A stretch of DNA of 64,000 nucleotides from Hirundichthys speculiger (Eukaryota > Chordata > Actinopteri > Beloniformes > Exocoetidae), in NCBI GenBank assembly GCA_018398805.1, contig JAGFBZ010000849.1, positions 2,190,501 through 2,254,500 on the forward strand, in the 5' to 3' direction. Shown piece after piece: positions 11,883 to 22,330 of this stretch. The first letter of the stretch is position 1. Every line of letters begins with the position of its first letter. The notes beneath the pieces were generated by a model. That model had not been told where the DNA came from. It made no database searches and was given only the letters and a program-made list of their open reading frames with translations. A program made the position numbers and the translations under genes.

Positions 11883-12412
11883 AGTTAAGATCTTGCAACA
11901 GGTCAATAATCTAAATCACACCAGTAAATTCACCAATGGTTTAAAAAAAACATCAACAGAACAAAGGTTTTGGAGTGACCAAGTCAAAGACCAGGCCTAA
12001 ATCCAATTGAGATGCTGTGACCTTAAACAAAGTGTTCATGGATGCAAATCCTCCAGTGTGGCTGAATTAAAACAATTCTACAGATAAAGATTGGGCCAAA
12101 ATTCCTCCACAGAGATGTGAAAGACTCTCTGGCGGTTATCACCAACACTTGATTGCAGTTGCTGCTGCCAAGGGCGGCACAACCAGTGGTTAGCTTTAGA
12201 CTGCCATTTCTTTTTCACATAGTGAGAGGTTGGTTTGGGTAGCTTTTTCCTGTATTCAATTAAAATAATGTTAAAACTTATTTATGTGTTTACTCAGGTT
12301 ATCTTGATATTCTGAAAAATAAAATTCTATTTGATGATCTGAAACATGCAAGTGTGACAAAAAAAATGCAACAGAAATCTATAAGGGCACAAATACTTTT
12401 TCACAGTACTGT

Positions 12413-15233
12413 GTATGTAGTTTGTTTTCTTTTGTTGTGTTCCTTTTTTGTTTGTTTTTTCTTGTCAGGTAATATAGATTTGGGTTGATAGACAGAATCT
12501 TTATGTTAAATCTTTAATTTGAGAACAGAATGATCTGCCAAGTTAATTACTGCATCAAACTTTATAGAATTATAGTATATGTTTGGCATAATATGGGAAA
12601 AAAATGATCAGGGTTATGCTATGGTGCTGACATCCCTTGTTGATGGTCAAAGTTGGATTTACTTTCAGTAAATCCATGATTTCCACAGATTAGTCAGTAG
12701 TCAAGAAGTCCTACAGCAACTTTGAAACTGGTCTGGAAACTTTTTTTGTTGTTGTTGGTAAACTTACTGAATTTGAAATACCTGAGGAAAAAGTATTACT
12801 GCATACATCTCTAATGTGGCAGTTGCCCCTAGGCTGGCCAGACATTCATTCACTTCTCCAAAATTCTCTCCAGGATATTGGTCTGCTACCCCCTCCTAGT
12901 CACAGCCATTTCCACCAGTACAGAACAACCGAAATCGCAACAGAGTGGGGCTTTGTGTGATAATTCATGTCGGACCATCAAAGAGCTGCTATTCAAAATA
13001 ATCAAGAGATGGCTACTGTCACATGTTTCATTACTCTGATTGTACGCCTATCCAATGGTATCCAGCAGCAGTTCCTTCTTCGCCCGTTGGTCTTTTTATG
13101 TTTCTTTGCCACTAATAGAATGAGGTTTATATTTGCAGTCCATTTTCCTAACAACTTTTGCTACCTTCATAGACTTTCTGCAAAGTGTGTTTTCATTTTA
13201 TTTTTTATTTTTCTCAGGAAAGTTTAATTTAACTTACAAAACTAATTTGTTGGTTTAAGGAATCAAAAGTACTTGGTAGGAGTTTGATAACAGTTGTGAT
13301 TTGGCTTTATATGCAATATTAACTCAGAAATCCAGATTTATTATGTTAAGATGATGCACCTAAAACTGATGTTAAAATACCTTCTGCGTAGGATTTGGAA
13401 GTGACCAGTGAGTGACGACAAACCCATGCTGTATAGATATAAAACTGTTATATCTAACTTCAGTGATGCTTCTTTAAAATTAAAGGTTCTGAAAAACATC
13501 AGCTGGTAATGTGATAAGATAATGATGGATGTGGGTATATGACACCTCTGACCACAAGGACGCACCGCTGATCCTCTTTGATGGAGGCAGACCGACTGAT
13601 GTTGTCGATCTTTGCCTGGCAGCGGTGTTATATAACTGTTGGCCTAACAGGCCATGTGATTTGGGTACAAAATAGCTACAAAGCAACACTTTACTCTTAT
13701 ATAACAGGCATATACACACAAAGATCTCAAAACTTGTATTTAGTGTCAGTCAAAATTGATGGGTTGTTTACAAATGCAGGGAATGCAGTGCTTAAATGTC
13801 ATGTGTTATATACAAAAATACTTCATGTTGAAAAGCATCATAGAGGATGATAATGATGAATATTCATCTATGTATCAATAATATTCTATGCATACCCAAG
13901 CAGTCTTGCTAAAAATATAGACACTGTTTAAGATACTTGTGGTCGTGTAGAGATGTGGAAAAAAAGGTAATTTTTTGCACTTCTGTGGATTGTGTCTCAG
14001 TACTTGAACACAATCCAGAGCAGTTTTCTTTCAGCTGATCAGAATTCTTGGCTTGAATTTCTCTTCCTTCAAATCTTCTATTTAAGGATTGCACCCCCTC
14101 CGAGCTATTGTACCACTGCCACTGTGCTAATCAATCACAGACCACGCTGTGTGTGGTAGTGTATGTGTGCGTGTGTGTATGCATGCATGCTTCCGTGCAC
14201 ATTCTTAAAGGGGCGTTTAGCTAATGCTATTCAAATGATTGTGAGTCCTTAAACATCAAGCCTATTGCCAAATTGCCCTTGACACAGAAATATGTTGTTA
14301 GCTAAGATAATGTGCTGCCCATTATTTTAGGCTGTAGCGCTCTGCCAGGATGCAGGATTATTTGTTGCTTGCAGGGCGGCGGCAGCTGTGCACTTAGAGA
14401 TACACAGAAAAAGGAACAGGGAGCATCTCCACCATTATGCTGCCAGTTATGGAAACAAGAAGGAAAATTGTAGGTTATACCTACAAGCGAAGAGAAATGC
14501 CTTTTTTGCTTCTTAGCTTATAAAGTAATTAGAAATGCAAGAGGTTTGCACTTTAAAACCAATAGTCTCTTGGTAATTTTTATGAAATATATATTTAAAA
14601 AATAAAATAATCTCATTCTATGGCTTTAAAAACTAGACAGATAGTATGGCATCCACAAAAAAAATTGTTTTGTACTTTCATCTGGCCACATTTTTGGGAC
14701 TTTTCCAGCTTCATTTCCTACTAAATCACAGAAAATGCTTTCTTTCCTTTAACTCTTTCTTCAGCCTTGTAAGTTATAAATTGTAAGCACTCTTGTAAAT
14801 ATATTATGGTACAAAAGAAGTATGACTTTACCTATTATTGTAACCAATTAGACAGAAACATACAGCGGTGTCCTCAGAGGCCAGATATAGCTCAGTCACA
14901 CACAGGTAATTGCATGTAGCCTCTTATCTGTGGTCTTCTACACCATCTGTCAAGGTTTCTGACAGCTATTAAGGTTTTGAGGTGTTTTTAATTAGCATTT
15001 TCTTGCACAAAAATTGCATACTTATCTTTTTCAGACAAGTAAGAGTTGAAATCTGGTTATATGTTGTCCACCATGAAATGTATTGATGTACTGTAGTTCA
15101 ACATAAACAAAACTGTCTGATTAAAGTGTTTATATTTCCTAATACCTCATCTCCTTATCTTCAGTAATCATGCATGATTCCCGCTCTAACATGGATATTA
15201 ACAGAAATGCATGTGATGCATGAAATAAGGAGA
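12413..15233. other. Noncoding stretch, nothing recognised
   Basis: It looks mainly single-copy. A mixed GT-rich stretch at about 14150-14193 ends in GCATGCATGC. Open frames are up to 90 codons, with no domain and no splice-site context that I would trust. Confidence 0.4.
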
Positions 15234-15241
15234 CTTATTCT

Positions 15242-15429
15242 CAGAGTGCAAATTATACAATGACAATTGGGGGGGTCAACATTTTCATGAGATGACAAAA
15301 ATGACAATTTTTCCCATCTTTAGGGGGGTCGAAGATGACAAAAATGACAATTTGTCCCTTATTTAGGGGGGTCGAAGTTGTAATTGGGGGGGTCAAACCC
15401 CCCCAAACCCCGCCGTAATTCGCACTATG
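15242..15429. mobile_element. hAT-type miniature element (188 bp) with 8-bp target duplication
   Basis: The ends are CAGAGTGCAAATTA and, read backwards from the right, CATAGTGCGAATTA (12 of 14 matching), with the CA-start expected of hAT transposons. Both sides are flanked by the identical 8-mer CTTATTCT (15234-15241 and 15430-15437), the target-site length made by hAT transposases. The interior has two tandem 43-bp units (15291-15333 and 15334-15376), each with GATGACAAAAATGACAATTT and a run of six G. A short GGGGGGG-TCAAA-CCCCCCC hairpin lies near 15385-15403. No coding sequence is present, so it depended on a transposase made elsewhere. Confidence 0.85.
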
Positions 15430-15437
15430 CTTATTCT

Positions 15438-16153
15438 GTGTGGCAAGGACCGACTGTGAATGGAGAGAAAATCCAGAATAAACTCTGCCATACAATCATT
15501 CAAGGCTTATATCTATGTTGTGCTTTAAATCAAAGGTGTTCCAACACAACAGTGAGGGTAGTGTCAGTCTAAGAGTTCATGTGAATCACTGGTAAGACTG
15601 TAAAGTTGGTTCAGAGTGAAGCTATTTCAGCCTAAGTGCTGATATTAGCTTGAGAAAGAGATGTACATGACTAGAATATAGATACTGGTATAATAGTATA
15701 TCTGCAGATTAGGGCCTTAGGGGGTTGCCAGACAGATTGTGGTATTCTCTGTGTACCTCTGGAGATTGGGTGCAGCTCATTGGAGGAGGGCAACTGAATA
15801 GCTTTCCAGGAAGCTGGTAGCAGAGATTAACTACTTCGATTTTCAACTTCAGGACTTCAAATGTACATTGCGTCTTTGTACAAATCAGCTAAAAAGCTCC
15901 GACTTTAGTAGTGTTGATGAAGGAGAGATTATCCCTATGCAAAGACACAAGACACGTTTCAGGCTTGTCCAGAAGCTGCAACAACGGTGTATTTCAGGTT
16001 GAGTTGGGACCAATTTGACAGGCTTTTGTGGAGAGTAGAAATGAGGCTCAAACAAACTACTTTTGGTTAATTACGCCATCAGAGCTTATGGTCATACGGG
16101 GTGATTATGTGGTCGATCTCTGTATTTGAAGACACTGAGGTGTTGTGACAGTG
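15438..16153. other. Noncoding stretch, nothing recognised
   Basis: No repeat or exon is identified in this stretch. Short open frames only. Confidence 0.35.
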
Positions 16154-16733
16154 TGTTACGACTCTGGCTCAGCTGGTGCAAGAGAGAGGTAACATAAAAG
16201 AAGTTGAGATGGTAAGGAAAGTTAGGGAGCTTTAATATGAAGTATTCCCAACAAGAGTTACACAAGCCATAACCGACACAACACTAAGTCACTAACAAGT
16301 CCCCCAGGCAAGATGGCTAGATCACAGAATACAACAGTTGGGGGGGAGCTGGCCTCAGTCACACTGCTCCCCTCTGAATGCCTCTGAATGCTGGAGTCTG
16401 TCCCTTTTTAAAACCATCAGCTCTAGGTGTCAGGAATTGCCGATGATGATGCTGGGCGGGGCCTCTTCCACTCCATGTCAGCGGGAGGTGGTACGCCTGG
16501 TCGCTGGAGCCAACTGTCACCGGGCCCAGGAACATCTTTGTTGGCATGGGCGGAGGAAGTAGCGAGTCCCACCGATCCGGGGCTGGCAACCATAAAGGGC
16601 AATCAACACACAGGGGATTGGATATAAAAGAGAACGGTGCCCAGAAGGCCCCGACCGTGAGACAGTGGCCATAGTGTGTTGTACCCAAGTTAAAATTTAC
16701 ATAAAGGAACTTTTGCAGTTTTGAGCTCAACAG
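16154..16733 (+). mobile_element. Possible LTR-like block with TATA box (uncertain)
   Basis: This block is distinctly richer in GC than its surroundings and carries TATAAAAG at 16623-16630. It can be framed by TGTTACGACTC at the left and GAGCTCAACA at the right, which gives TGTT...AACA ends. No target duplication is present and there is no clear polyadenylation signal, so this is only a guess based on composition and layout. A 123-codon minus-strand frame crosses it without any domain and I do not treat it as a gene. Confidence 0.25.
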
Positions 16734-16793
16734 GCCCCCATACTGGGGTGGAGGTTAAGTTGCTTTTGCTGCATTGTTTAAGATTTACTCTTG

Positions 16794-17643
16794 AATCTGA
16801 TATATGGCCATATATTTAAATAACATATATAATATCGGTGTCCATATATGTCTTTCACATGTGAACATACATTGGTACATATTTGGAACATATATTTTAA
16901 AATATTACAAAAATGGCCCCTTTTATATATGGAAAATATATGTGGCACATATATGTATGGCATATTCAGCACATATATTTTTCAAACATATATGTCACAT
17001 ATATTAGTATAGCATCAATGTTGGTATATGAAATAGCAATATATTGCTCATTATATGTATTTGACTTGTATATAAAAATAAGCCATCAAAAATATCTAGT
17101 CAACAAATTTTAACAATTATTTTGGAATATATGTCATAAACAAATATCTAGACTGAATGTTTGAGCATTTATTCTGAAATATATGTTCTAAACAAATATC
17201 TAGACTACATATTTGCACATTTATTCTGACATATATGTAAAGAACAAATATCTAAACTACATATTCCAACAATTATTTTGGAATATATGTCATAAACAAA
17301 TATCTAGACTGAATGTTTGAGCATTTATTCTGAAATGTATGTTCTAAACAAATATCTAGACTACATATTTGCACATTTATTCTGACATATATGTAAAGAA
17401 CAAATATCTAAACTACATATTCCAACAATTATTTTGGAATATATGTCAAATACAAATATCTAGACCATATACCATATATTTTAAAAATATATTTCAAAAA
17501 CAAATACCTGTTCTACATGTTTGCACATGTATTTTAGAATATAAGTTTAAATCAAATATTGCAATTACATATATGTACATATATCATAAAATATTTTGGC
17601 AAATATGTCACCTATATGTACATATATGGCCATATATCAGATT
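16794..17643. mobile_element. AT-rich miniature element with perfect 22-bp terminal inverted repeats
   Basis: The left end 16794-16815 and right end 17622-17643 are exact reverse complements (AATCTGATATATGGCC followed by ATATAT on the left). The last 16 bases of each arm, ATATATGGCCATATAT, are themselves palindromic. The 850-bp interior is very AT-rich and largely tandem: a 156-bp period made of three related ~52-bp units runs from about 17,115 to 17,480. It codes for nothing; open frames here are by-products of the repeat. No target duplication could be recognised, so the transposon superfamily is open. Confidence 0.75.
17115..17480. repeat. 156-bp tandem repeat (3 x ~52 bp) inside the AT-rich element
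   Basis: The word AATTATTTTGGAATATATGT starts at 17115, 17271 and 17427, so the period is exactly 156. Each period has three subunits built on ACAAATATCTAGACTRNAT with different linkers (GAATGTTTGAGCATTTATTC, CATATTTGCACATTTATTC, CATATTCCAACAATTATTTT). This is a higher-order repeat of trimer type. Confidence 0.85.
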
Positions 17644-17715
17644 TGTGTATGGGTTTTGCCTTTTGCTCAGCTGCTTTCTCGGCTATTTTCTTCCACCATT
17701 GCTCTGAGTGTCTTA

Positions 17716-18096
17716 TGCCCCTTTTCCATTAGTACCTACTCGGCGCGGCTCGACTCGACTCGACTCGACTCGACTCGGTCTCAGTGGTTTTCCACTGTAG
17801 TCCAGTACCACCTCGATGTGGGTAAAATCGCTGTTGAGTTTGTTGTTGCCGAGTTTTAAATATGGCGGGTGTGGAGGAGTCGCTTAAGGCTCATCCCTGA
17901 CGTTGCTCTCTGGCCAATCAATGGCCCGCGGCGTGGTGACGTTGTATTCTCGGCCCGACTCAGCCCGGATAGAACCCCAGCCAAGTAGGTACGAAAAAAG
18001 GAGGGCCGAGCCGGTACTATGACCTAGTGGAAAACCTCCAAAGCGGAGCCGAGTCGAGTCGAGCCGCGCCAAGTAGGTACTAGTGGAAAAGGGCCA
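17716..18096. mobile_element. Harbinger-type miniature element with TTA target duplication
   Basis: The left end reads TGCCCCTTTTCCATTAGTAC and the right end, read backwards, TGGCCCTTTTCCACTAGTAC. The inverted repeats continue through CTACTYGGCGCGGCTCGACT, about 50 bp in all. TTA lies on both sides (17713-17715 and 18097-18099), which fits the 3-bp TWA duplication of PIF/Harbinger transposases. The left arm holds five CGACT units (17751-17775) and the right arm two. The 381-bp element has no transposase gene. The interior also has CCAAT (about 17,910), TGACGTTG and AATATGGCGGG words, a promoter-like mixture on both strands. Confidence 0.8.
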
Positions 18097-18099
18097 TTA

Positions 18100-19177
18100 G
18101 TTGTGTCTGCCATGATCAGTACTTTTGCTTGATGAGCTTGTTTTATCATTGTTGATGTGTGACATAATGCTTTGAGACAATGTGCAGTTTTTCCAAAAAA
18201 AATGACAGAGCAATGTTTCCTGATAGTAGTCAAATATTCCTTTAGATAAAAAATGATATTTCAACCAAAAAAAAAAACTCTTATGCTGCTTTAACTTCAG
18301 CACTGAAGTCAGCACTTATGGTTCCCAAAACTTTGTGCAGTAAAACACATTGGAATTAATGGGCTGTGCAGCAGAGCAGAATTGGAGTTTTGATTTTTAT
18401 GAAATGAAAAAATGGAAAATGTGCCAGATATTTGTCAATAACCCAAATGCTATCTGTAACTTCACAGTAATTCTTTGATGTGTAAACTAACATATGAAGC
18501 AATGTTGTAAATGTCATTAAATAAAAGAAGACCAAATTGGTAATGGACTTAAATTAAAAGCAGCATTTGCTCTCTGTTTGGACCTACCTTTGACTTTTTT
18601 TTTTTTTTATAAATACCTGGGAATAAATGTGCTTGGAACTGGTTCTTGATAAAGTGAATTTTTATTTAATGTGACCTTCACGTGATGCATGAACCGAAAA
18701 GTTTCCATTTTCAACTATTAGTAGTGGGTGGAATACACTCTTTTTTTCAGCTTTTACAGTATGTGTGGACCTCTTGTTCAAATCTTCAGTATGAATTGAG
18801 CTCAAACTTACATTCAAACAGAAAAGAAAAGGGATTCAGTCCTAGCATGTCCATGTAAAATTACTTTTTACAAGCAGTAAGCATTGATCATTTCTATTCT
18901 GCCAATTCCTTTGAGAAATTCTTCAGTAGCTGACTTACTGGTATATACCACATAGATGTGATCTGGGGGAAAAAGTGTTTTCATATGCATAATAATAGCA
19001 AAGCATTATAATGCAGAGTGTCCTTCATGGGTGCATGCTGGGTATTTGTTGGCTATCTGCAATACATTTTTGGACCATACTGTAGTATATTGGATTTCTT
19101 CATTTTTATAATAACATACTTTTTATTATGCTGACCTCACCAACCAGCTGGAACAGTAATCAGTGCAACGGTGTTTA
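18100..19177. other. Noncoding stretch, nothing recognised
   Basis: AT-rich sequence with A/T runs near 18270-18278 and 18595-18609. No repeat family or exon is identified. Confidence 0.4.
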
Positions 19178-20247
19178 ACGGTGTTGCGAAAGTATTCAGT
19201 CCACTTGAACTTTTCAACCTTTTGCCACATTTCAGGCTTCAAACATTAAGATACAAAAGTTGTATTTTTTGTCAAGAATGAACAACAAGTGGAACACAAT
19301 CTGAAATGGAGCGAAATTCATTGGATATTTTAAACTTTAACAAATAAAAAACTGAAAAGTGGGGTGTGCAATATTATTGGGCCCCTTTACTTTCAGTGCA
19401 GCAAACTGACTCTGACTGATCTCTGAATGAATCCAATGTTGTCCTCAGTGACTGATGATGATCAATAGAATCCACCTGTGTGTAATCAAGTCTCCGTATA
19501 AATGCACCTGCTCTTTGATAGTCTCAGGGTTCTGTTTAAAGCTCAGAGATCATCATGAAGACCAAGGAACACACCAGGCAGGTCCCAGATACTGTTGTGG
19601 CGAAGTTTAAAGCCAGATTTGGATACAAAAAGATTTTCCAAGCTTTAAACATCACAAGGAGCACGGTGCAAGCAATCATATTGAAATGGAAGGAGTATCA
19701 GACCACTGCAAATCTACCAAAACTCGGCCGTCCCTCTAAACCTTCATCTGGAACAAGGAGAAGACTGATCAGAGATGCAGCCAAGAGGCCCATGATCACT
19801 CTGGATGAACTGATCTACAGCTGAGGTGGGAGAGTCAGTCCAGAGGACAACAATCAGTCGTACACTGCACAAATCTGGCCTTTATGGAAGAGTAGCAAGA
19901 AGAAAGCATATTCTCAAAGATATCCATAAAAAGTCTTGTTTAAAGTTTTGCCACAAGCCACCTGGGAGACACAGCAAACATGTGGAAGAAGAGGCTCTGG
20001 TCAGATGAAACCAAAATCAAACCTTTTTGGCCACAATGCAAAACGATATGTTTGGAATAAAAGCAACACAGCTCATCACCCTGAACACACCATCCCCACT
20101 GTCAAACATGGTGGTGGCAGCATCATGGTTTGGGCCTGCTTTTTTTTTTTTTTAGCAGGGACAGGGAAGATGATTAAAAGTGATGGGAAGATGGATGGAG
20201 CCAAATACAGGACCATTCTGGAAGAAAACCTGTTGGAGTCTGCACAC
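19178..20247 (+). mobile_element. Tc1-like transposon, 3' half missing
   Basis: The 5' end begins after a TA at 19176-19177 with ACGGTGTTGCGAAAGTATTC, typical of the fish Tc1 family whose left repeat continues TTTTCAACCTTTTGCCACAT. A 5' leader of about 375 bp precedes the transposase start at 19555. The element stops abruptly at about 20,247, where a GGGTTA-motif repeat begins. The catalytic centre beyond the first aspartate, the 3' UTR and the right inverted repeat are all absent from the following 2 kb. Confidence 0.85.
19555..20247 (+). pseudogene. Tc1-like transposase, frameshifted and truncated
   Basis: This is a transposase of the Tc1 family. The start MKTKEHTRQVPDTVVAKFKA matches the normal N-terminus. 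The first helix-turn-helix (GYKKIFQALNITRSTVQAII, about residues 23-45) and the GRPSKP linker (about 60-66) are well preserved. The reading frame then moves from frame 1 to frame 2 near 19,820 (VGESVQRTTISRTLHKSGLYGRVARRK, the second DNA-binding domain), and to frame 3 around 19,985, where LWSDETK holds the first catalytic aspartate (20004-20006). It returns to frame 1 from about 20,020 ([11 protein letters not shown]... [15 protein letters not shown]). The last residues are [10 protein letters not shown]; the second aspartate and the glutamate of the DDE triad are missing. At least three frameshifts and the truncation make it inactive. Confidence 0.9.
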
Positions 20248-20455
20248 TAAAAAATACTGGGTTATTTTCTCGACCCAACCACTGGGTTAAAGTGGTTGGG
20301 TATTTTCATTGGGTTAGTTTAACCACTGTTGGGTTGTTTAATCTAACCCAGTTGTTGGGTTATTAGTTGGGTCAGTGTTTGTGATCTTACCAGACTACAG
20401 TAACCCAACCCCTGGGTCAATTTAACCCCAACTGCTGAGTCATTTAAGATTTTAA
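20248..20455. repeat. GGGTTA/TAACCC palindromic-motif repeat (miniature-element type), left part
   Basis: It begins CACACTAAAAAATACTGGGTT and continues with alternating AACCCAAC and GTTGGGTT words (for example ACCCAACCACTGGGTT), many of them small palindromes. A similar, shorter cluster at 21003-21065 (TTTTAACCCAACTG, ACCCAACTACTGGGTTATTG) may be the opposite end of one element of about 800 bp. From general knowledge such ACTGGGTTA words occur in many fish DNA-transposon ends. It is not a telomere repeat. Confidence 0.55.
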
Positions 20456-22330
20456 AATCATCAACTTTCTTTAAGCAGCCATTTCACAACTGACAAAGGG
20501 GCTAGATCCAAATGACACAATGAGCAAAATTTGTTTCTCCTCATTTTTATCTTTAAAAAATTGTTTTGCATATTAGTTATGGTAATAACTCTATAGTAGT
20601 GCTGAAGCTTACAGTAATTATTCACACAGCACTGAAGACCACTATAGCAGACCAGTTGTCTTTATGTGAAGATCACTGCTAGGAAGCGCGTGCGCACACA
20701 CACAGAGACGCACGCGCACATAATTTGTGGATTTGAGCTTGCTTTTGTGGCATTTTAATATCATTTAAAGCAAGCTTCACATAGTCTTAGTAGCTATTGT
20801 GGTGATGACTGACAGCATCCCTGTAAATGTGATGATGATTCCAGGTCCAGGTCTTTATAAATCTCTGATCCAGGTCCATGAGCAGGCCATTAAGCAATTC
20901 CACACCGTACCATACCACTCCACTTAACACGTATAAGCATACACCTATAGCAAATCTAAAAAAAAAAAAATTTAAAAAAACATTGAAAAATAATGGTCAG
21001 CAGTCAGTCAGGTTGTTTTAACCCAACTGTGTTGTTATTATTGACCCAACTACTGGGTTATTGGCTACAAAGAAGCCGTTTCATGGGTTCAGACGGTCTT
21101 TTCTTGTTCTACAAAACACGGTCATTTCCACATTAAATGTAAAATTACTATCGAGATTATTCATAGCAGTAATGTTTAAATAAGGTTGCGTTAACTGTGC
21201 AGTTATCGGGATGCGTTTCATCAGGTTCACTAACTCTGAATGTATCTTAGTGTTGTTCATTTAACGTTACAACAGTGGATGTACGTAGTCGCTAATAATC
21301 TGAGAACTGTACGTCAGCGCTCACCATTGTTGATCATGCTGGGGGGGTCTGTTTATAATCCATAAACGATTAGTAATCCATCGTATCGCATAGTTATCCA
21401 GGTGTCATGGTGAACAGTCTGTATAGCTGGCTAAGCTAACATTAACCATGAAGCAGGTGTAGCCAAAGTTCACCAGGTAGCATGAGGGCTAAAGTAGATG
21501 GCCTGTAGCATTTAGAAACATCTTCATACACCCCACAGGTAGACTCTCCATGCTCAACAGCCAATTTAATGAAGACATCCCACTGTGTTTTCAGTAGGGT
21601 TGCTGTTATGTTGAAATTTGGGCATATCTCACTCAAAAGCATACACTCAAATTCAACCATAATTGTGTTCCGGTGATGCAGCCAATTCAGTTATTAAACA
21701 AAGCACTGACAACCTGACGGAGGTGCAAAACGGAGTTTTATTCTCCAAGTCTGCATGCAAAATTCAGAGAGGTCATTACAGAATGCTGGATGGTTCAGAA
21801 TGACAAAGTATCAGTAGGGAACAATTGCCTTTAAACATCACATGAAAACATCAGGACCTTGGATAAGTTCTCTAGACGTCAAACTCGGCAGACTCGTTGG
21901 AGCCTGAACGATAACAAAACTGTGGCCTTCGAACACGCAGGAATCGAGACCAGAAGTCATGGACTCATGACACAGCACTTTAGCTCAAAATGCAATCTTT
22001 AACATAACAATCCCTACTTTTGTTTTTGCACCCCATTTTCTTGGCATATATGAAAAGCTTATCTAGATCACAGCAGTAGAGCACGCTGTTCCCGCCCAAA
22101 GGGCCCTGCCCACAACTGCGAGCTAAACAGGGAATAATGAAGCGCAGTCTACTCTATTGAATGTGATCCCTCTAGTGGCCAAACCCCCGTCCCCAGCTGT
22201 GTTTCACGAGTTTGCAGCTCAGATTGGAATCAGTTGATTGGTTAAAATGATTAAAGTGATTAAATTTAGAGTTTGAATTTTGAATTTTAGTACAATTTAG
22301 ATTGTCAGATTCCGAAAATAAGGTGAACGG
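20456..22330. other. Probable interior and flank of the GGGTTA element; no gene confirmed
   Basis: It contains an alternating CA/CG tract at about 20690-20718, an A-rich run at about 20959-20978 and the second GGGTTA cluster at 21003-21065. A 72-codon minus-strand frame at 21442-21660 (starts MVEFECMLLSEICPNFN) has an unusually protein-like composition for this window. I do not recognise it, and it could be a remnant of a coding element. Confidence 0.35.

Larger units (their letters stand above)
10960..12190 (+). pseudogene. Tc1-like transposase, broken
   Basis: A Tc1-family DDE transposase normally cuts and pastes its own element in the nucleus. Recognisable scraps, in order: part of the N-terminal region (about 10,995-11,070), then WTDKTKVELFGRCAS with the first catalytic aspartate (about 11,318-11,360), then GTMNSALYQKILNENVQSL (about 11,474-11,530). 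After the SINE comes LQQVNNLNHTSK, where the second catalytic aspartate (normally QQDND) is read as valine. Last is GLNPIEML with the catalytic glutamate (about 11,997-12,020). These pieces lie in different frames with stops between them, and two SINEs interrupt the gene. It is clearly dead, and the second active-site residue is lost. Confidence 0.8.
10553..12412 (+). mobile_element. Tc1-like transposon, inactive, with nested SINEs
   Basis: The terminal inverted repeats are long (about 190 bp): the left begins ACAGTGCTGTGAAAATGTAT and the right, read backwards, begins ACAGTACTGTGAAAAAGTAT. They stay alignable through shared blocks such as TTGTCACACTT and CTGAGTAAA. The duplicated TA expected of Tc1 elements is no longer readable at either edge. 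Inside are scraps of a Tc1 transposase on the plus strand. The element was later hit by two SINEs (11163-11315, minus strand; 11540-11882, plus strand), which lengthen it beyond the usual 1.5-1.6 kb despite internal losses. Confidence 0.85.

Noticed and set aside
15242..15429. Intramolecular G-quadruplex from four long G runs
   Set aside because: The loops between G runs are mostly over 30 bases; a C/G hairpin near 15,385-15,403 is more likely.
16359..16730. 123-codon minus-strand frame in the GC-rich block
   Set aside because: No recognisable domain; the frame is explained by locally higher GC, which removes stop codons.
20248..20455. Interstitial telomere sequence (GGGTTA words)
   Set aside because: The words are spaced irregularly and alternate with their complements (AACCCAAC/GTTGGGTT), unlike tandem TTAGGG.
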